The notes: generated by a model not told the origin, from the sequence alone. DNA of 16,362 nucleotides from DASUPK01 sp036276255 (GCA_036276255.1 DASUPK010000011.1:1-16362), one strand, 5' to 3'. Positions 1 through 6,901 are shown, counted from the stretch's first letter. Translations and numbers: made by a program.

Positions 1-837
1 GGGCTGCTCGCGGAAGGAGCGCGCCTGCTCCGTCACGCGCTCGAGATCACCACGCTCCGGCGGGTAGGCGCTGGTCACGAGGCCCACGGCGAGGCCCGCG
101 ACCACCGGATCGATACCCGCCTCGAAGAGCGCCACCCAGAGCGCCACTCCGGCGACGATCGCCGCCTCGTTCCGCCAGATGCCGCGGACATAGCGAAGGC
201 CCAGGAGGACGCCGAAGAAGAGCACCGCCAACGCCAGGGGCAGCAGCTCGACGTGATCCGTGTAGACGGTCGCGATGATGGCCAGCGCAACCAGGTCGTC
301 GACCACTGCGATTGTGAGGAGGCGGAGCCGAAGCCGGGTCCCCCGCGGCGCCAGGAGCCCCAGGACCCCGAGCGCCAGGGCCGTGTCGGTGGACATCGCA
401 GCGCCCCAGGCGTGCGCGCCCGAGCCCCCGACGTTGAAGGCGCTGAAGATCAGGATCGGCACCGCCATCCCGCCCAGGGAGGCGAAGACCGGGATCGCCA
501 GACGCTGGCGCTCTCGGAGCTCGCCGGTGTCGAGCTCGCGCTTGGCCTCGAGCCCGACAACCAGGAAGAAGAAGGTCATCAGGCCGCTGTTGACCCACTC
601 GCGGAGATCCATCGAGATTCCGCCGCTCCCGATGGTGATCGAGAGCTTGGTCGTCCAGAACGACTCGTAGGAGTCCGACCACGGCGAGTTCGACCAGATC
701 AGCGCCGCCGCCACGGCCGTCAGCAGGGCGACCGCGCCTCCCGATTCGGCGCTCAGGAAATCCCTGACGGGCGACGCCAGGTTCCGCGCCCAGGCGGTCT
801 TGCCCGTGTAGGCCGCAGTCGCCGGCTGGGCGCTCAT
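1..837 (-). CDS. nhaA: NhaA-family Na+/H+ antiporter (C-terminal part beyond the left edge)
   Basis: Inner-membrane antiporter that exports Na+ in exchange for H+. The frame is open from ATG at 837 to base 1, giving 279 residues of a family usually near 390-440, so the C-terminus is missing because the window ends. Visible family blocks are GLMTFFFLVVGLEAKRE (about 85-101), MSTDTALALGVLGLL (148-162) and LTIAVVDDLVALAIIATVYT (174-193). D180-D181 match the paired aspartates (Asp163/Asp164 in E. coli NhaA) that bind the transported ion, and D151 matches the Asp133 region. Several hydrophobic membrane segments are evident. A TAGGCT element lies 6 nt upstream of the ATG with no Shine-Dalgarno, suggesting its own leaderless promoter although the acyltransferase gene ends only 29 nt upstream. 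Family assignment is firm. Whether a C-terminal fusion follows, as in some actinobacterial NhaA proteins, cannot be seen. Confidence 0.95.
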   Translation of the reverse strand, partial: MSAQPATAAYTGKTAWARNLASPVRDFLSAESGGAVALLTAVAAALIWSNSPWSDSYESFWTTKLSITIGSGGISMDLREWVNSGLMTFFFLVVGLEAKRELDTGELRERQRLAIPVFASLGGMAVPILIFSAFNVGGSGAHAWGAAMSTDTALALGVLGLLAPRGTRLRLRLLTIAVVDDLVALAIIATVYTDHVELLPLALAVLFFGVLLGLRYVRGIWRNEAAIVAGVALWVALFEAGIDPVVAGLAVGLVTSAYPPERGDLERVTEQARSFREQP

Positions 838-843
838 CCGCTC

Positions 844-849
844 AGCCTA
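844..849 (-). promoter_or_regulatory. -10-like element for nhaA (leaderless type)
   Basis: TAGGCT on the minus strand fits the actinobacterial -10 pattern TAnnnT. It ends 6 nt before the NhaA ATG, the distance expected if transcription starts at the start codon. No clear -35 or ribosome binding site is visible. This is a short-motif inference. Confidence 0.4.
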
Positions 850-866
850 CGCGCGAGCTCCAGCGG

Positions 867-2243
867 CTAGGCCGGCGCCGGCTTCGCGCGGTCGAGCAGG
901 CGATCGATGTCGATCTCGATGCCTGCAGTCAGGACGTCGACGTCGGGGGCGTGGTCCCGGTCTCCGGTCACCCCGAAGTAGAGCTCGCCGTCGTAGGAGA
1001 AGATCGCCACGACGATCCGGATCGTCCCCACGATCGGGACGAAGGGGTACGAGGCGACGAGCTTGCGGCCCAGCGTGTGCAGCGCGACCTGCGGGCCGGG
1101 GACGTTCGTCGTGGCGGTATCGATGTTGAGGCGGGCCGAGCGGGTCGCCAGGCGGCTCCCGAGCGCGAGCAGCATCGGCGGCGCGAACCCCGAGAGCTGC
1201 GCGAGGGCATCGCCCGCGACGGCCTGCCCCGACGACTTGATCCCGTCCATCTGGACACGGATTTCGGCGAGGCGCTCCGCCGGGTCCTCGATGCCGACCG
1301 GAAGGCGTGCGAACACCGCCGAGACGCGGTTGTTGTACTCGCCACGCTCCCCCGGAGCCCGCACCGAGACCGGGACCATCGTCCGCACGACCGTGTCACG
1401 CTTGATCGCCTCCCCCCGGCTCTCGAGCAGAGCTCGGTAGCCGTTCGTGATCAGGGTCAGCACGACGTCGTTGACGGTGCCTCCGAGCTCCGAGCGCGCC
1501 CGCTTGACGTCGGCCAGCGAGACCCTGGCCCAGCTCCAGACGCGGTGCGGGCCGATCGGCCCGGTCAGGGACGAGGTCGAGGGACGGAGCGCCGGCGCCG
1601 CGGCGAGCAGGGCCTTCGCGCTTTCGGCGACGGCCCCGAGGACCTCCCGGGGCGCGCGCAGGGCGAAGCGAACCTGTGCGGCCGGGTCGTGGATCCGATG
1701 CTGGGCGCTGTAGGCGATCAGATCAATTCCCGAGGGCTCGGGGTCCGCATGCCAGACCTCACCATTCGCGCTCTGCCCAGGCGCCTCGCCGAACATCAGC
1801 GACATCATGTCCGTCGCTGCGACGCCATCCACCATGCAGTGGTGGACCTTCGAGAGCAGCGCCCAGCGGTCACCCTCGAGCCCCTCGAGCATCCAGATCT
1901 CCCAGAGGGGCTTCGACCGGTCGAGGTGCTGGGAAAAGACGCGCGACGCGGTGGCGCGCAGCTGATCCTCCGTCCCGGGCGAGGGCACCGCGCTGTGGCG
2001 AAGGTGGTAGTCGATATTGAAGTGGGGATCGTCCACCCATACCGGCTCGCCCATCCCCAGAGGGACGAAGCGAACCTTCTGGCGGTAGCGGGGCGTCAGG
2101 CTGAGCTTCGCGGCCACCATCGACCGCAGCTCGTCGAAAGGCGGCGGCGGTCCCTCGAACAGGCTGACCCCGCCGATGTGCATGGGAGTCACGTCGTTCT
2201 CGACGTGCAGGAACATCGCGTCCTGCACGCTCATTGCCTGCAT
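867..2243 (-). CDS. Wax ester synthase / diacylglycerol acyltransferase (WS/DGAT family)
   Basis: Acyl-CoA-dependent O-acyltransferase making wax esters or triacylglycerol at the membrane or lipid-body surface. The catalytic HHxxxDG motif is intact as HHCMVDG (residues 134-140). The family N-terminus (QDAMFLHVENDVTPMHIGG), the PLWE block (112-115) and the ND block (NDVVLTLITNGYRALL) are also present. At 458 residues it has normal length. A GAGGAGG sequence precedes the first ATG (2243) by only 4 nt. The second ATG (2234) overlaps the upstream hydrolase-stub stop as ATGA and would give MSVQDAMF, closer to the usual family start, so either start is possible. Its place after a hydrolase stub suggests an original lipid-turnover pair. 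Substrate preference cannot be read from the sequence. Confidence 0.93.
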   Translation of the reverse strand: MQAMSVQDAMFLHVENDVTPMHIGGVSLFEGPPPPFDELRSMVAAKLSLTPRYRQKVRFVPLGMGEPVWVDDPHFNIDYHLRHSAVPSPGTEDQLRATASRVFSQHLDRSKPLWEIWMLEGLEGDRWALLSKVHHCMVDGVAATDMMSLMFGEAPGQSANGEVWHADPEPSGIDLIAYSAQHRIHDPAAQVRFALRAPREVLGAVAESAKALLAAAPALRPSTSSLTGPIGPHRVWSWARVSLADVKRARSELGGTVNDVVLTLITNGYRALLESRGEAIKRDTVVRTMVPVSVRAPGERGEYNNRVSAVFARLPVGIEDPAERLAEIRVQMDGIKSSGQAVAGDALAQLSGFAPPMLLALGSRLATRSARLNIDTATTNVPGPQVALHTLGRKLVASYPFVPIVGTIRIVVAIFSYDGELYFGVTGDRDHAPDVDVLTAGIEIDIDRLLDRAKPAPA

Positions 2244-2464
2244 GCGGCCTCCTCACAGCAGTCGCCGTTCCGGCAGTCGCGCCGCAGCCAGCCGCCGAGC
2301 GCTGTCAGGGAGGCGTCACCCGCCATGAAGCCCGGGGTGAGGAGGACCGGTGGCGGGTCCACCGCCGGCTCCACCGAGAGGAACCGCCGATCGACGAGCA
2401 GCCGCGCCAATTCAAGCCAGTACCGGAGCTCGCCGCGAACGGCTGCCACGTCCACCCCTCGCAC
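2231..2464 (-). pseudogene. N-terminal stub of an alpha/beta-hydrolase (lipase/esterase-like), truncated
   Basis: The 77-codon frame opens with GTG at 2464 and encodes ELRYWLELARLLVDRRF, then PPPVLLTPGFMAGDASLTALGGWLRR, which resembles the first strand and PGF-x-AGD turn of actinobacterial lipase-like alpha/beta-hydrolases. It then runs into CRNGDCCEEAACRQ and stops. The nucleophile elbow (GxSxG), acid and histidine are all absent, and a whole hydrolase would need some 150 or more further residues. It starts 6 nt after the VOC gene stop, and its stop overlaps an in-frame ATG of the acyltransferase as ATGA. An internal deletion that removed most of a hydrolase gene is the simplest explanation. 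It may still be translated and act as a coupling leader for the acyltransferase. The hydrolase link is from memory of the family. Confidence 0.55.
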
Positions 2465-2470
2465 GGTATC

Positions 2471-2845
2471 TCAGCGCTCGGTCTTCGACTGCCAGAACGC
2501 GACCTCGCCGGCGCCCGGCGTGGAGACCACGCTGCGCCAGCCCTCGGGGCCCTCACGCGGGGTCAGCAGGACCTCGCCGCCGAGGGCCTGCGCACGGTCG
2601 GTCGTGACCTTGATGTCGGGGACCTGCACGTAGGGCAGCCAGAGCGGGTGCTCCGCTGCCTCGGCGCACTCGACCAGGCCGCCCGCCAGCCGGTTTCCCA
2701 TGGCGAGCGAGAGATAGGAGCCGTCGCCGGCGCGAATCCGCTCCGGCCGCCAGCCGAGCACGCCCGTGTAGAAGGCCAGCGCGCTCTGGAGATCCCCCGT
2801 ATGCAGCTCGAGATGGACGACCGAGTTGGAGGCACGCTTATTCAT
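2471..2845 (-). CDS. VOC-fold (glyoxalase/bleomycin-resistance superfamily) protein
   Basis: A 124-residue single-domain protein with the paired beta-alpha-beta-beta-beta pattern of the vicinal oxygen chelate superfamily. VVHLELHTGDLQSALAFYTGVLGW at the N-terminus is the classic first module, and YVQVPDIKVTTDRAQALGGEVLLTP begins the second. The end, GEVAFWQSK, resembles the usual last strand (ALFQ-like). Candidate metal ligands are H14 in the first strand and a C-terminal acid, but the specific reaction (lyase, dioxygenase or antibiotic binding) cannot be assigned. It starts with ATG after a weak purine-rich stretch (GGTGGCAGGCG). It is the first gene of the leftward run and is divergent from the sigma-factor gene across 90 bp, so a shared regulatory region is possible. 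Confidence 0.85.
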   Translation of the reverse strand: MNKRASNSVVHLELHTGDLQSALAFYTGVLGWRPERIRAGDGSYLSLAMGNRLAGGLVECAEAAEHPLWLPYVQVPDIKVTTDRAQALGGEVLLTPREGPEGWRSVVSTPGAGEVAFWQSKTER

Positions 2846-2918
2846 CGCCTGCCACCTAGACCGGTCAATCTCTCGAGATTCATCGGTCCGGCGATGAGTT
2901 CCGGCGATCCCGTCGGTC

Positions 2919-2924
2919 TACTCT
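2919..2924 (+). promoter_or_regulatory. -10-like element before the sigma-factor gene
   Basis: TACTCT inside GTCTACTCTGC fits TAnnnT and ends 11 nt before the chosen ATG. Similar CTAC(C/T)(C/T)TGC strings occur before the coiled-coil gene and the Ser/Gly-tail lipoprotein gene, which strengthens the motif. No strong -35 box is visible. Confidence 0.35.
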
Positions 2925-2935
2925 GCATAGACGGG

Positions 2936-4051
2936 ATGAGCACGACGCCGACACAGTCGACCGTGGAGCAGAGAGAGCTGCTCGAGACCGCCCGCGAGGG
3001 GAGCGAGGACGCCTATGCGCGGCTGGTGGAGCCGCATCGCTCCGAGCTGCAGGCGCACTGCTACCGCATGCTGGGCTCCGTCCAGGACGCTGAGGACGCG
3101 CTCCAGGAGGCGCTGGTCCGCGCCTGGAAGAGCCTCGACAGGTTCGAGGGACGCAGCTCCCTGCGCTCCTGGCTCTACCGGATCGCCACCAACACCTCGC
3201 TGGACGCGATCGGGCGGCGGCCCAAGCGGATCCTGCCGATCGACTATGGCCCGCCCGCCGATCCGCACGGCGGGGTCGGCGAGCCGCTCGTCGAGTCCGT
3301 CTGGATCGAGCCCTTCCCGGACGAGACCCTGGGGATCGAGGACGGCTACGCCTCACCCGACGCGCGCTACGAGCAGCGCGAATCCGTCGAGCTCGCCTTC
3401 ATCGCGGCGCTGCAGCTGCTCCCGGCCAACCAGCGCGCGGTCCTCATCCTCCGCGAGGTGCTCGGCTTCTCCGCGCAGGAGACCGCCGAGACCCTCGACA
3501 CCACCGTCGCCTCGGTGAACAGCGCGCTTCAGCGCGCCCGGGCGACGATCGAGAAGAGACTGCCGGAGCAGAGCCAGCAGGAGACCCTGAAGGCCCTCGG
3601 TGACGAGAAGCTGCGCGAGATCGTGGAGCAGTACGCGGACGCGTGGGAGCGCAACGACGTCGACACGGTGGTCTCGCTACTCGCCGAGGACGCCGCCTTC
3701 ACGATGCCGCCGATGTCCCGCTGGTTCCACGGTCACGACGGGATCCGGAGGTTCTTGGCGATGTGGTCGATGCTCCCGGACTGGGGCTGGAGGTCGATCC
3801 CCACAACGGCCAATGGGCAGCCCGCCCTCGCGTTCTACAGCTGGGACGAGGAGAAGCAGGCACGGGTCCCGTTCGCCGTGAACGTGCTGACCTTCGAGGG
3901 CGAGCGGATCAAGGAGGTCGACGCCTTCATCCTGCGCGGCTCGCAGGACCCGGACCCGGAGGTCCAGGCGCGAACGCCCGAGCAGCCGGCGGACTACGAG
4001 AAGCTCGCCAAGGCCTACGACCGGTTCGGGCTCCCTGCTACTTTGGATTAG
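2936..4051 (+). CDS. ECF-type RNA polymerase sigma factor with C-terminal SnoaL-like domain
   Basis: An alternative sigma factor of 371 residues. Region 2 spans about 20-95 (DAEDALQEALVRAWKSLDRFEG, then SLRSWLYRIATNTSLDAIGRR). A linker holding PHGGVGEPLVESVW is characteristic of the SigX5/TIGR02960-like group. Region 4 spans about 148-205 (LLPANQRAVLILREVLGFSAQETAETLDTTVASVNSALQRAR). A SnoaL-like alpha+beta barrel spans about 222-335 (REIVEQYADAWERNDVDTVVSLLAEDAAFTMPP). In ECF41/ECF56-type sigma factors such a fused domain replaces a separate anti-sigma factor and tunes activity; I infer the same here. No anti-sigma gene is adjacent. The ATG at 2936 was chosen because it lies downstream of the -10-like element; an in-frame ATG at 2894 would add 14 residues. 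Target genes are unknown; the divergent VOC gene and the downstream MFS gene are candidates. Confidence 0.92.
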   Translation: MSTTPTQSTVEQRELLETAREGSEDAYARLVEPHRSELQAHCYRMLGSVQDAEDALQEALVRAWKSLDRFEGRSSLRSWLYRIATNTSLDAIGRRPKRILPIDYGPPADPHGGVGEPLVESVWIEPFPDETLGIEDGYASPDARYEQRESVELAFIAALQLLPANQRAVLILREVLGFSAQETAETLDTTVASVNSALQRARATIEKRLPEQSQQETLKALGDEKLREIVEQYADAWERNDVDTVVSLLAEDAAFTMPPMSRWFHGHDGIRRFLAMWSMLPDWGWRSIPTTANGQPALAFYSWDEEKQARVPFAVNVLTFEGERIKEVDAFILRGSQDPDPEVQARTPEQPADYEKLAKAYDRFGLPATLD

Positions 4052-4068
4052 CGAGCTGTCGCTGCTCG
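4050..4068 (+). terminator. Weak hairpin at the sigma-factor stop codon
   Basis: Two alternative 5-bp hairpins lie at the stop codon: AGCGA/TCGCT around a GCTG loop (4050-4063), or CGAGC/GCTCG (4052-4068). There is no U-tract. Termination is possible but weakly supported. Confidence 0.25.
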
Positions 4069-4101
4069 TGCCGCGACCTGGACCGATGAGTTTCAGGGGG
4101 G

Positions 4102-4120
4102 TTCCCAGTCGTATCGGGAA
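4102..4120. promoter_or_regulatory. Inverted repeat upstream of the MFS transporter (candidate operator)
   Basis: TTCCC and GGGAA are separated by 9 nt, within a stretch less G+C-rich than the coding DNA around it. It lies 33 nt before the transporter start and would suit a dimeric repressor or a leader hairpin. The arms are short, so chance is possible. Confidence 0.25.
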
Positions 4121-4152
4121 ACGACCCTTTTGATTGCCAGGAGGCCGACGAG

Positions 4153-5676
4153 ATGACGCAGGCACAGGTGGGAACAGCACATGACGAGGCTCAGCCGGCG
4201 AGCGACCGCTCCCGCTGGATCGCGCTGTACGTGCTCTGCGCGGGCATGCTGATGATCGTTCTCGACGTCACCGTCGTGAACGTCGCGCTGCCCTCCATCA
4301 AGGACGATCTCGGGTTCTCGCAGTCCAGCCTGGCCTGGGTGGTGAACGGCTACCTGATCACCTTCGGGGGGCTGCTGCTGCTCGCGGGGCGCCTCGGCGA
4401 CCTGCTCGGGCGCCGGAGGATCTTCCTGATTGGGCTCGCGCTGTTCGTCGCGGCCTCCCTCCTCTGCGGCGCTTCCCAGAGCGAGGGGATGCTGATCGGC
4501 GCCCGCCTGTTGCAGGGCGTCGGCGGCGCGATGACCTCCGCCGTCATCCTCGGGATGATCGTGACGATGTTCCCGGAGCAGCGGGAGCAGGCCAAGGCGG
4601 TCGGCGTCTACGCATTCGTCGCCTCCGCCGGCGGCGCTGTCGGCCTGCTGCTCGGTGGCGTGGTCACCCAGATCATCAGCTGGCACTGGATCTTCTTCAT
4701 CAACGCGCCGATCGGCCTGGTGACGGCGATCCTGACGAGGCGCCTGCTCGAGGACGACGAGGGTCTCGGCTTCAGCGAGGGCGCGGACCTTCTCGGCGCC
4801 TTCCTGATCACCACCTCGCTGATGCTCGGCGTCTACACGATCGTCAAGCCGGCCGCCGAGCAGGGCTGGGGCGCTTCCGAGACTTTGCTGCTCGGCGCCG
4901 GCTCGCTGGCGCTGCTCGCTCTGTTCATCGCGCGCGAGGCGACGGCCACCACGCCGCTGATCCCGCTGCGGATCTTTCGCTCGCGGAACGTCAGCGGCGC
5001 GAACACCGTCCAGGTGCTGACGGTGGCGGGGATGTTCGGGATGTTCTTCATGGGCTCCCTCTACCTCCAGCAGGTGCTGGGGTATGACGCTCTTCAGATC
5101 GGTCTGGCCTTCCTTCCGGTGACGATCATCATGGGGACGCTGACGGGCCGCTACTCAGAGCCTCTGATCATGCGCTTCGGCGCCCGTCGCCTGCTCTTCC
5201 CGGGCCTCGGCCTGGTCGCCCTTGGCCTCGCCTACTTCACCCGGGCTCCGGTCAACGCCGACTACGTGACCGACGTGCTGCCGGTCCTGGTGCTGCTCGG
5301 AACGGGCATTGGGATCTCCTTCCCGGCGCTGATGACGATCGCGATGTCGGGAGCCACCCGCAGCGACGCGGGGCTCGCCTCGGGGCTGGTCAACACCTCC
5401 GCCCAGGTCGGCGGGGCGATCGGGCTCGCCGTGCTCGCGACGCTTGCGACGTCACGCACGAACGACCTCGAGGCGGCGGGCCACTCCACGGCTTCGGCGC
5501 TGACCAGCGGCTACCACCTCGCGTTCTGGGTCGCCGCGGGGCTGGTCGTTGCCGCCATCGCGGTCGCCGCAACCGTCGTCGAGCCCGAGTCGAAGGCGGC
5601 CGAGCACTTCGCCGGCGCCGAGGAGCCCGGCGAGCTGACGCAGCCCGGCGAGGCGGCGTACTCCGAGGCCGCCTAG
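4153..5676 (+). CDS. DHA2-type MFS multidrug efflux transporter (EmrB/QacA-like, 14 TM)
   Basis: A proton-coupled drug exporter in the cytoplasmic membrane, 507 residues, with a hydrophobic profile consistent with 14 membrane segments. Subfamily signatures are LDVTVVNVALPSIKDDL in TM1 (motif D1), GRLGDLLGRRRIF in the TM2-3 loop (motif A), GARLLQGVGGAM in TM4, and the TM5 antiporter motif C as AGGAVGLLLGG, lacking the usual proline. The hydrophilic C-terminal tail is Glu/Ala-rich. The ATG follows AGGAGG with 8-nt spacing, one of the clearest ribosome binding sites here. The next gene starts at the base after its stop, so the two are cotranscribed. No local TetR/MarR regulator is present; the preceding sigma factor and the upstream inverted repeat are the only visible control candidates. 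The substrate cannot be inferred. Confidence 0.94.
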   Translation: MTQAQVGTAHDEAQPASDRSRWIALYVLCAGMLMIVLDVTVVNVALPSIKDDLGFSQSSLAWVVNGYLITFGGLLLLAGRLGDLLGRRRIFLIGLALFVAASLLCGASQSEGMLIGARLLQGVGGAMTSAVILGMIVTMFPEQREQAKAVGVYAFVASAGGAVGLLLGGVVTQIISWHWIFFINAPIGLVTAILTRRLLEDDEGLGFSEGADLLGAFLITTSLMLGVYTIVKPAAEQGWGASETLLLGAGSLALLALFIAREATATTPLIPLRIFRSRNVSGANTVQVLTVAGMFGMFFMGSLYLQQVLGYDALQIGLAFLPVTIIMGTLTGRYSEPLIMRFGARRLLFPGLGLVALGLAYFTRAPVNADYVTDVLPVLVLLGTGIGISFPALMTIAMSGATRSDAGLASGLVNTSAQVGGAIGLAVLATLATSRTNDLEAAGHSTASALTSGYHLAFWVAAGLVVAAIAVAATVVEPESKAAEHFAGAEEPGELTQPGEAAYSEAA

Positions 5677-6039
5677 TTGGACGAGTCGGTCCAGCGGGCT
5701 CTCGAGAACGACCGCACGGTCGACATCACCACGACCGGTCGCGCCAGCGGTCAGCCCCGGCGGATCGAGATCTGGCGCTACCGCTACGACGGCAGGACGT
5801 TCCTGAGCGGGTCGCCCGGGACGCGCGACTGGTACGCGAACCTCGTCGCAGATCCCGAGTTCGTCTTCCACCTGAAGGGCAGCGACCAGGCCGACCTTCC
5901 GGCCCTCGCCCGCCCGATCACCGACGAGGCCGAGCGCCGCGAGGTGATCGCCGGGATCCTGGACGACCTTGGCCGCGGATCGAGCGATCTCGAAGAGTGG
6001 GTGGCTCGGAGTCCGCTCGCCGAGGTCACCTTCAGGTAG
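5677..6039 (+). CDS. DUF385-type nitroreductase/quinone-reductase-fold protein (F420/FMN split barrel)
   Basis: A 120-residue small split-barrel protein. VDITTTGRASGQPRRIEIWRY followed by GRTFLSGSPGTRDWYANLVADPEFVFHLKG is the pattern of the actinobacterial nitroreductase-family, deazaflavin-dependent group (DUF385, related to mycobacterial Ddn). Members bind F420 or a flavin and act on quinones or nitro compounds; the exact cofactor here is unproven. The start is TTG at 5677, directly after the MFS stop TAG, with GAGG about 8 nt upstream inside the MFS gene, so translation is probably coupled. Pairing with a drug exporter suggests a detoxification unit, which is inference. The stop codon lies inside a hairpin at 6035-6052. 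Confidence 0.85.
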   Translation: MDESVQRALENDRTVDITTTGRASGQPRRIEIWRYRYDGRTFLSGSPGTRDWYANLVADPEFVFHLKGSDQADLPALARPITDEAERREVIAGILDDLGRGSSDLEEWVARSPLAEVTFR

Positions 6040-6052
6040 CGGCTTCGTTACC
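6035..6052 (+). terminator. Hairpin containing the stop codon of the DUF385 gene
   Basis: GGTAGCG and CGTTACC pair over 7 positions, one a G-U pair, around a GCTT loop. The TAG stop is in the 5' arm. No U-tract follows. It could terminate or attenuate transcription before the small lipoprotein gene. Confidence 0.4.
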
Positions 6053-6061
6053 GTCCCCGCG

Positions 6062-6292
6062 GTGATCACGGAGCGCGAGGCGATCAGGAGGCGACTGCTG
6101 CCAGTGGCGCTGGTGGCGGGGGCCCTCGGCGCCGTAGCCCTGTCGGGCTGCGGCGAGAAGTCCGAGCCCGCGGTTCATCCGCCGACCACGGCGGCCACGA
6201 CGACCACGCCTCCGGCCACGACGACGCCAGCGCCGACGACCACGGCGAAGACGCCCACGCCGACGGCTCCCGTGCCGAAGACGACCCCTTAG
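6062..6292 (+). CDS. Small Thr/Pro-rich lipoprotein
   Basis: A 76-residue protein starting with GTG at 6062. Residues 4-11 are charged (EREAIRRR), followed by a hydrophobic stretch and the lipobox LSGC (27-30), so C30 would be lipidated and the protein anchored outside the membrane. The mature part is about 47 residues of almost only Thr, Pro, Ala and Lys, a probably disordered, possibly glycosylated wall-spanning stalk with no catalytic domain. No good ribosome binding site precedes the GTG; a later GTG after AGGAGG would leave little positive charge before the signal core. The frame is open upstream to 5969 but that extension overlaps the DUF385 gene. Its stop codon directly abuts the stop of the convergent four-Cys gene. 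Function unknown. Confidence 0.65.
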   Translation: MITEREAIRRRLLPVALVAGALGAVALSGCGEKSEPAVHPPTTAATTTTPPATTTPAPTTTAKTPTPTAPVPKTTP

Positions 6293-6475
6293 TCAGCGCG
6301 ACTGGGCGTCTCGCTGCTCCAAACCGGTGCAGCTGGTCACCGGCAGGCGGGGGTAGCGAGGGAAGTCAGGGTCGGTCTTGGAGCGCTCGCAGAGCGAGAA
6401 CTCGGACCCACGGGTGTTGGGGATCAGGCGTTGGTGCCGGCAGCGGTCGCAGAGGCCGGCAGCCGGGCGGCTCAC
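6293..6475 (-). CDS. Four-cysteine mini-protein (probable metal-binding), unknown function
   Basis: A 60-residue protein starting with GTG at 6475, in a 4-nt GTGA overlap with the stop of the coiled-coil gene, so translation is probably coupled. The sequence has C9-x2-C12 (LCDRCRHQRL), then C29 in TRGSEFSLCERSK, then C49 in YPRLPVTSCTGLE; four cysteines in this order suit one zinc or another metal. The compact TDPDFPRYPRLPV segment looks constrained rather than random. I believe similar short proteins occur in related actinobacteria, but cannot confirm this without a search. It might be a zinc-ribbon protein or part of a partner complex with the coiled-coil protein. GGAG lies just 2 nt before the GTG, too close to be a normal ribosome binding site, which also favours coupling. 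Confidence 0.65.
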   Translation of the reverse strand: MSRPAAGLCDRCRHQRLIPNTRGSEFSLCERSKTDPDFPRYPRLPVTSCTGLEQRDAQSR

Positions 6476-6888
6476 CGCTCCGGAGGTGAATCGGGTGGCT
6501 CCTCGGCAACGCCCGCGGGGCCCCCTCTCAGTTCGGCGGCTCTTTCTGCCTTCTCCGCGGCGGCCTGCGCCTCCTCGGCCGCCTCTTCCGCCTCTTCCGC
6601 CGCCAGCTCGGCTCCGAAGATCGCGCGCTTCAGTCCCTCCGCCACGAACTCGCCACCACGCTGGGCGCGCTCGAACGGCTCTGTCAGCTTCACCACACGC
6701 CCGAGCAGCTCGTTCATCCGCTCGGCCTGCTCCAGCGCCTGATCGGCCTGACGGCGCATCACCTCGAGCTGCGCGCGGGAGACCTCCATCAGGTCGTTGG
6801 CCTCCCGGATGCTGCGCTCCATCGTTCGCGGCAGGTCGATTGCTGCGCGCGCCATCGAGATCGGCCAACTGATGAGCTCTCTGACCAC
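6472..6888 (-). CDS. Alanine/glutamate-rich coiled-coil protein of unknown function
   Basis: A 138-residue protein. Residues 1-20 (VRELISWPISMARAAIDLP) look like an amphipathic or membrane-touching helix. From about 20 to 118 the sequence is nearly all helix former with heptad character (NDLMEVSRAQLEVMRRQADQ, and AEEAEEAAEEAQAAAEKAER), ending in a Pro-rich tail. There is no enzymatic motif. It is reminiscent of phasin-like or scaffold proteins, but I cannot assign a family. The GTG start at 6888 is favoured because TACCCT (a -10-like element) lies 7 nt before it and there is no Shine-Dalgarno, which fits a leaderless mRNA; ATG at codon 12 is the alternative. It is divergent from the ABC exporter operon across 82 bp and is followed, with overlap, by the four-Cys gene. 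Confidence 0.7.
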   Translation of the reverse strand: MVRELISWPISMARAAIDLPRTMERSIREANDLMEVSRAQLEVMRRQADQALEQAERMNELLGRVVKLTEPFERAQRGGEFVAEGLKRAIFGAELAAEEAEEAAEEAQAAAEKAERAAELRGGPAGVAEEPPDSPPER

Positions 6889-6895
6889 TGGGCGC

Positions 6896-6901
6896 AGGGT
6901 A
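6896..6901 (-). promoter_or_regulatory. -10-like element for the coiled-coil gene (leaderless type)
   Basis: TACCCT on the minus strand, within GCTACCCTGCGC, lies 7 nt before the GTG start. Nearly the same string, GCTACCTTGCGC, precedes the lipoprotein gene at 11439. No ribosome binding site is visible. Confidence 0.45.

Noticed and set aside
871..882. GCCGGCGCCGGC palindrome at the end of the acyltransferase gene
   Set aside because: It encodes the last codons (Lys-Pro-Ala-Pro-Ala region) in a genome rich in GCC/GGC. It has no loop and is likely compositional.
951..2633. A 560-codon plus-strand open frame opposite the acyltransferase gene
   Set aside because: Its Arg/Asp/His-rich composition is that of a high-G+C antisense shadow, while the minus strand has the intact HHxxxDG acyltransferase.
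2234..2935. Upstream extension of the sigma-factor frame to 2234
   Set aside because: It crosses the VOC and hydrolase-stub genes on the other strand and encodes no sigma-like sequence before about 2936.
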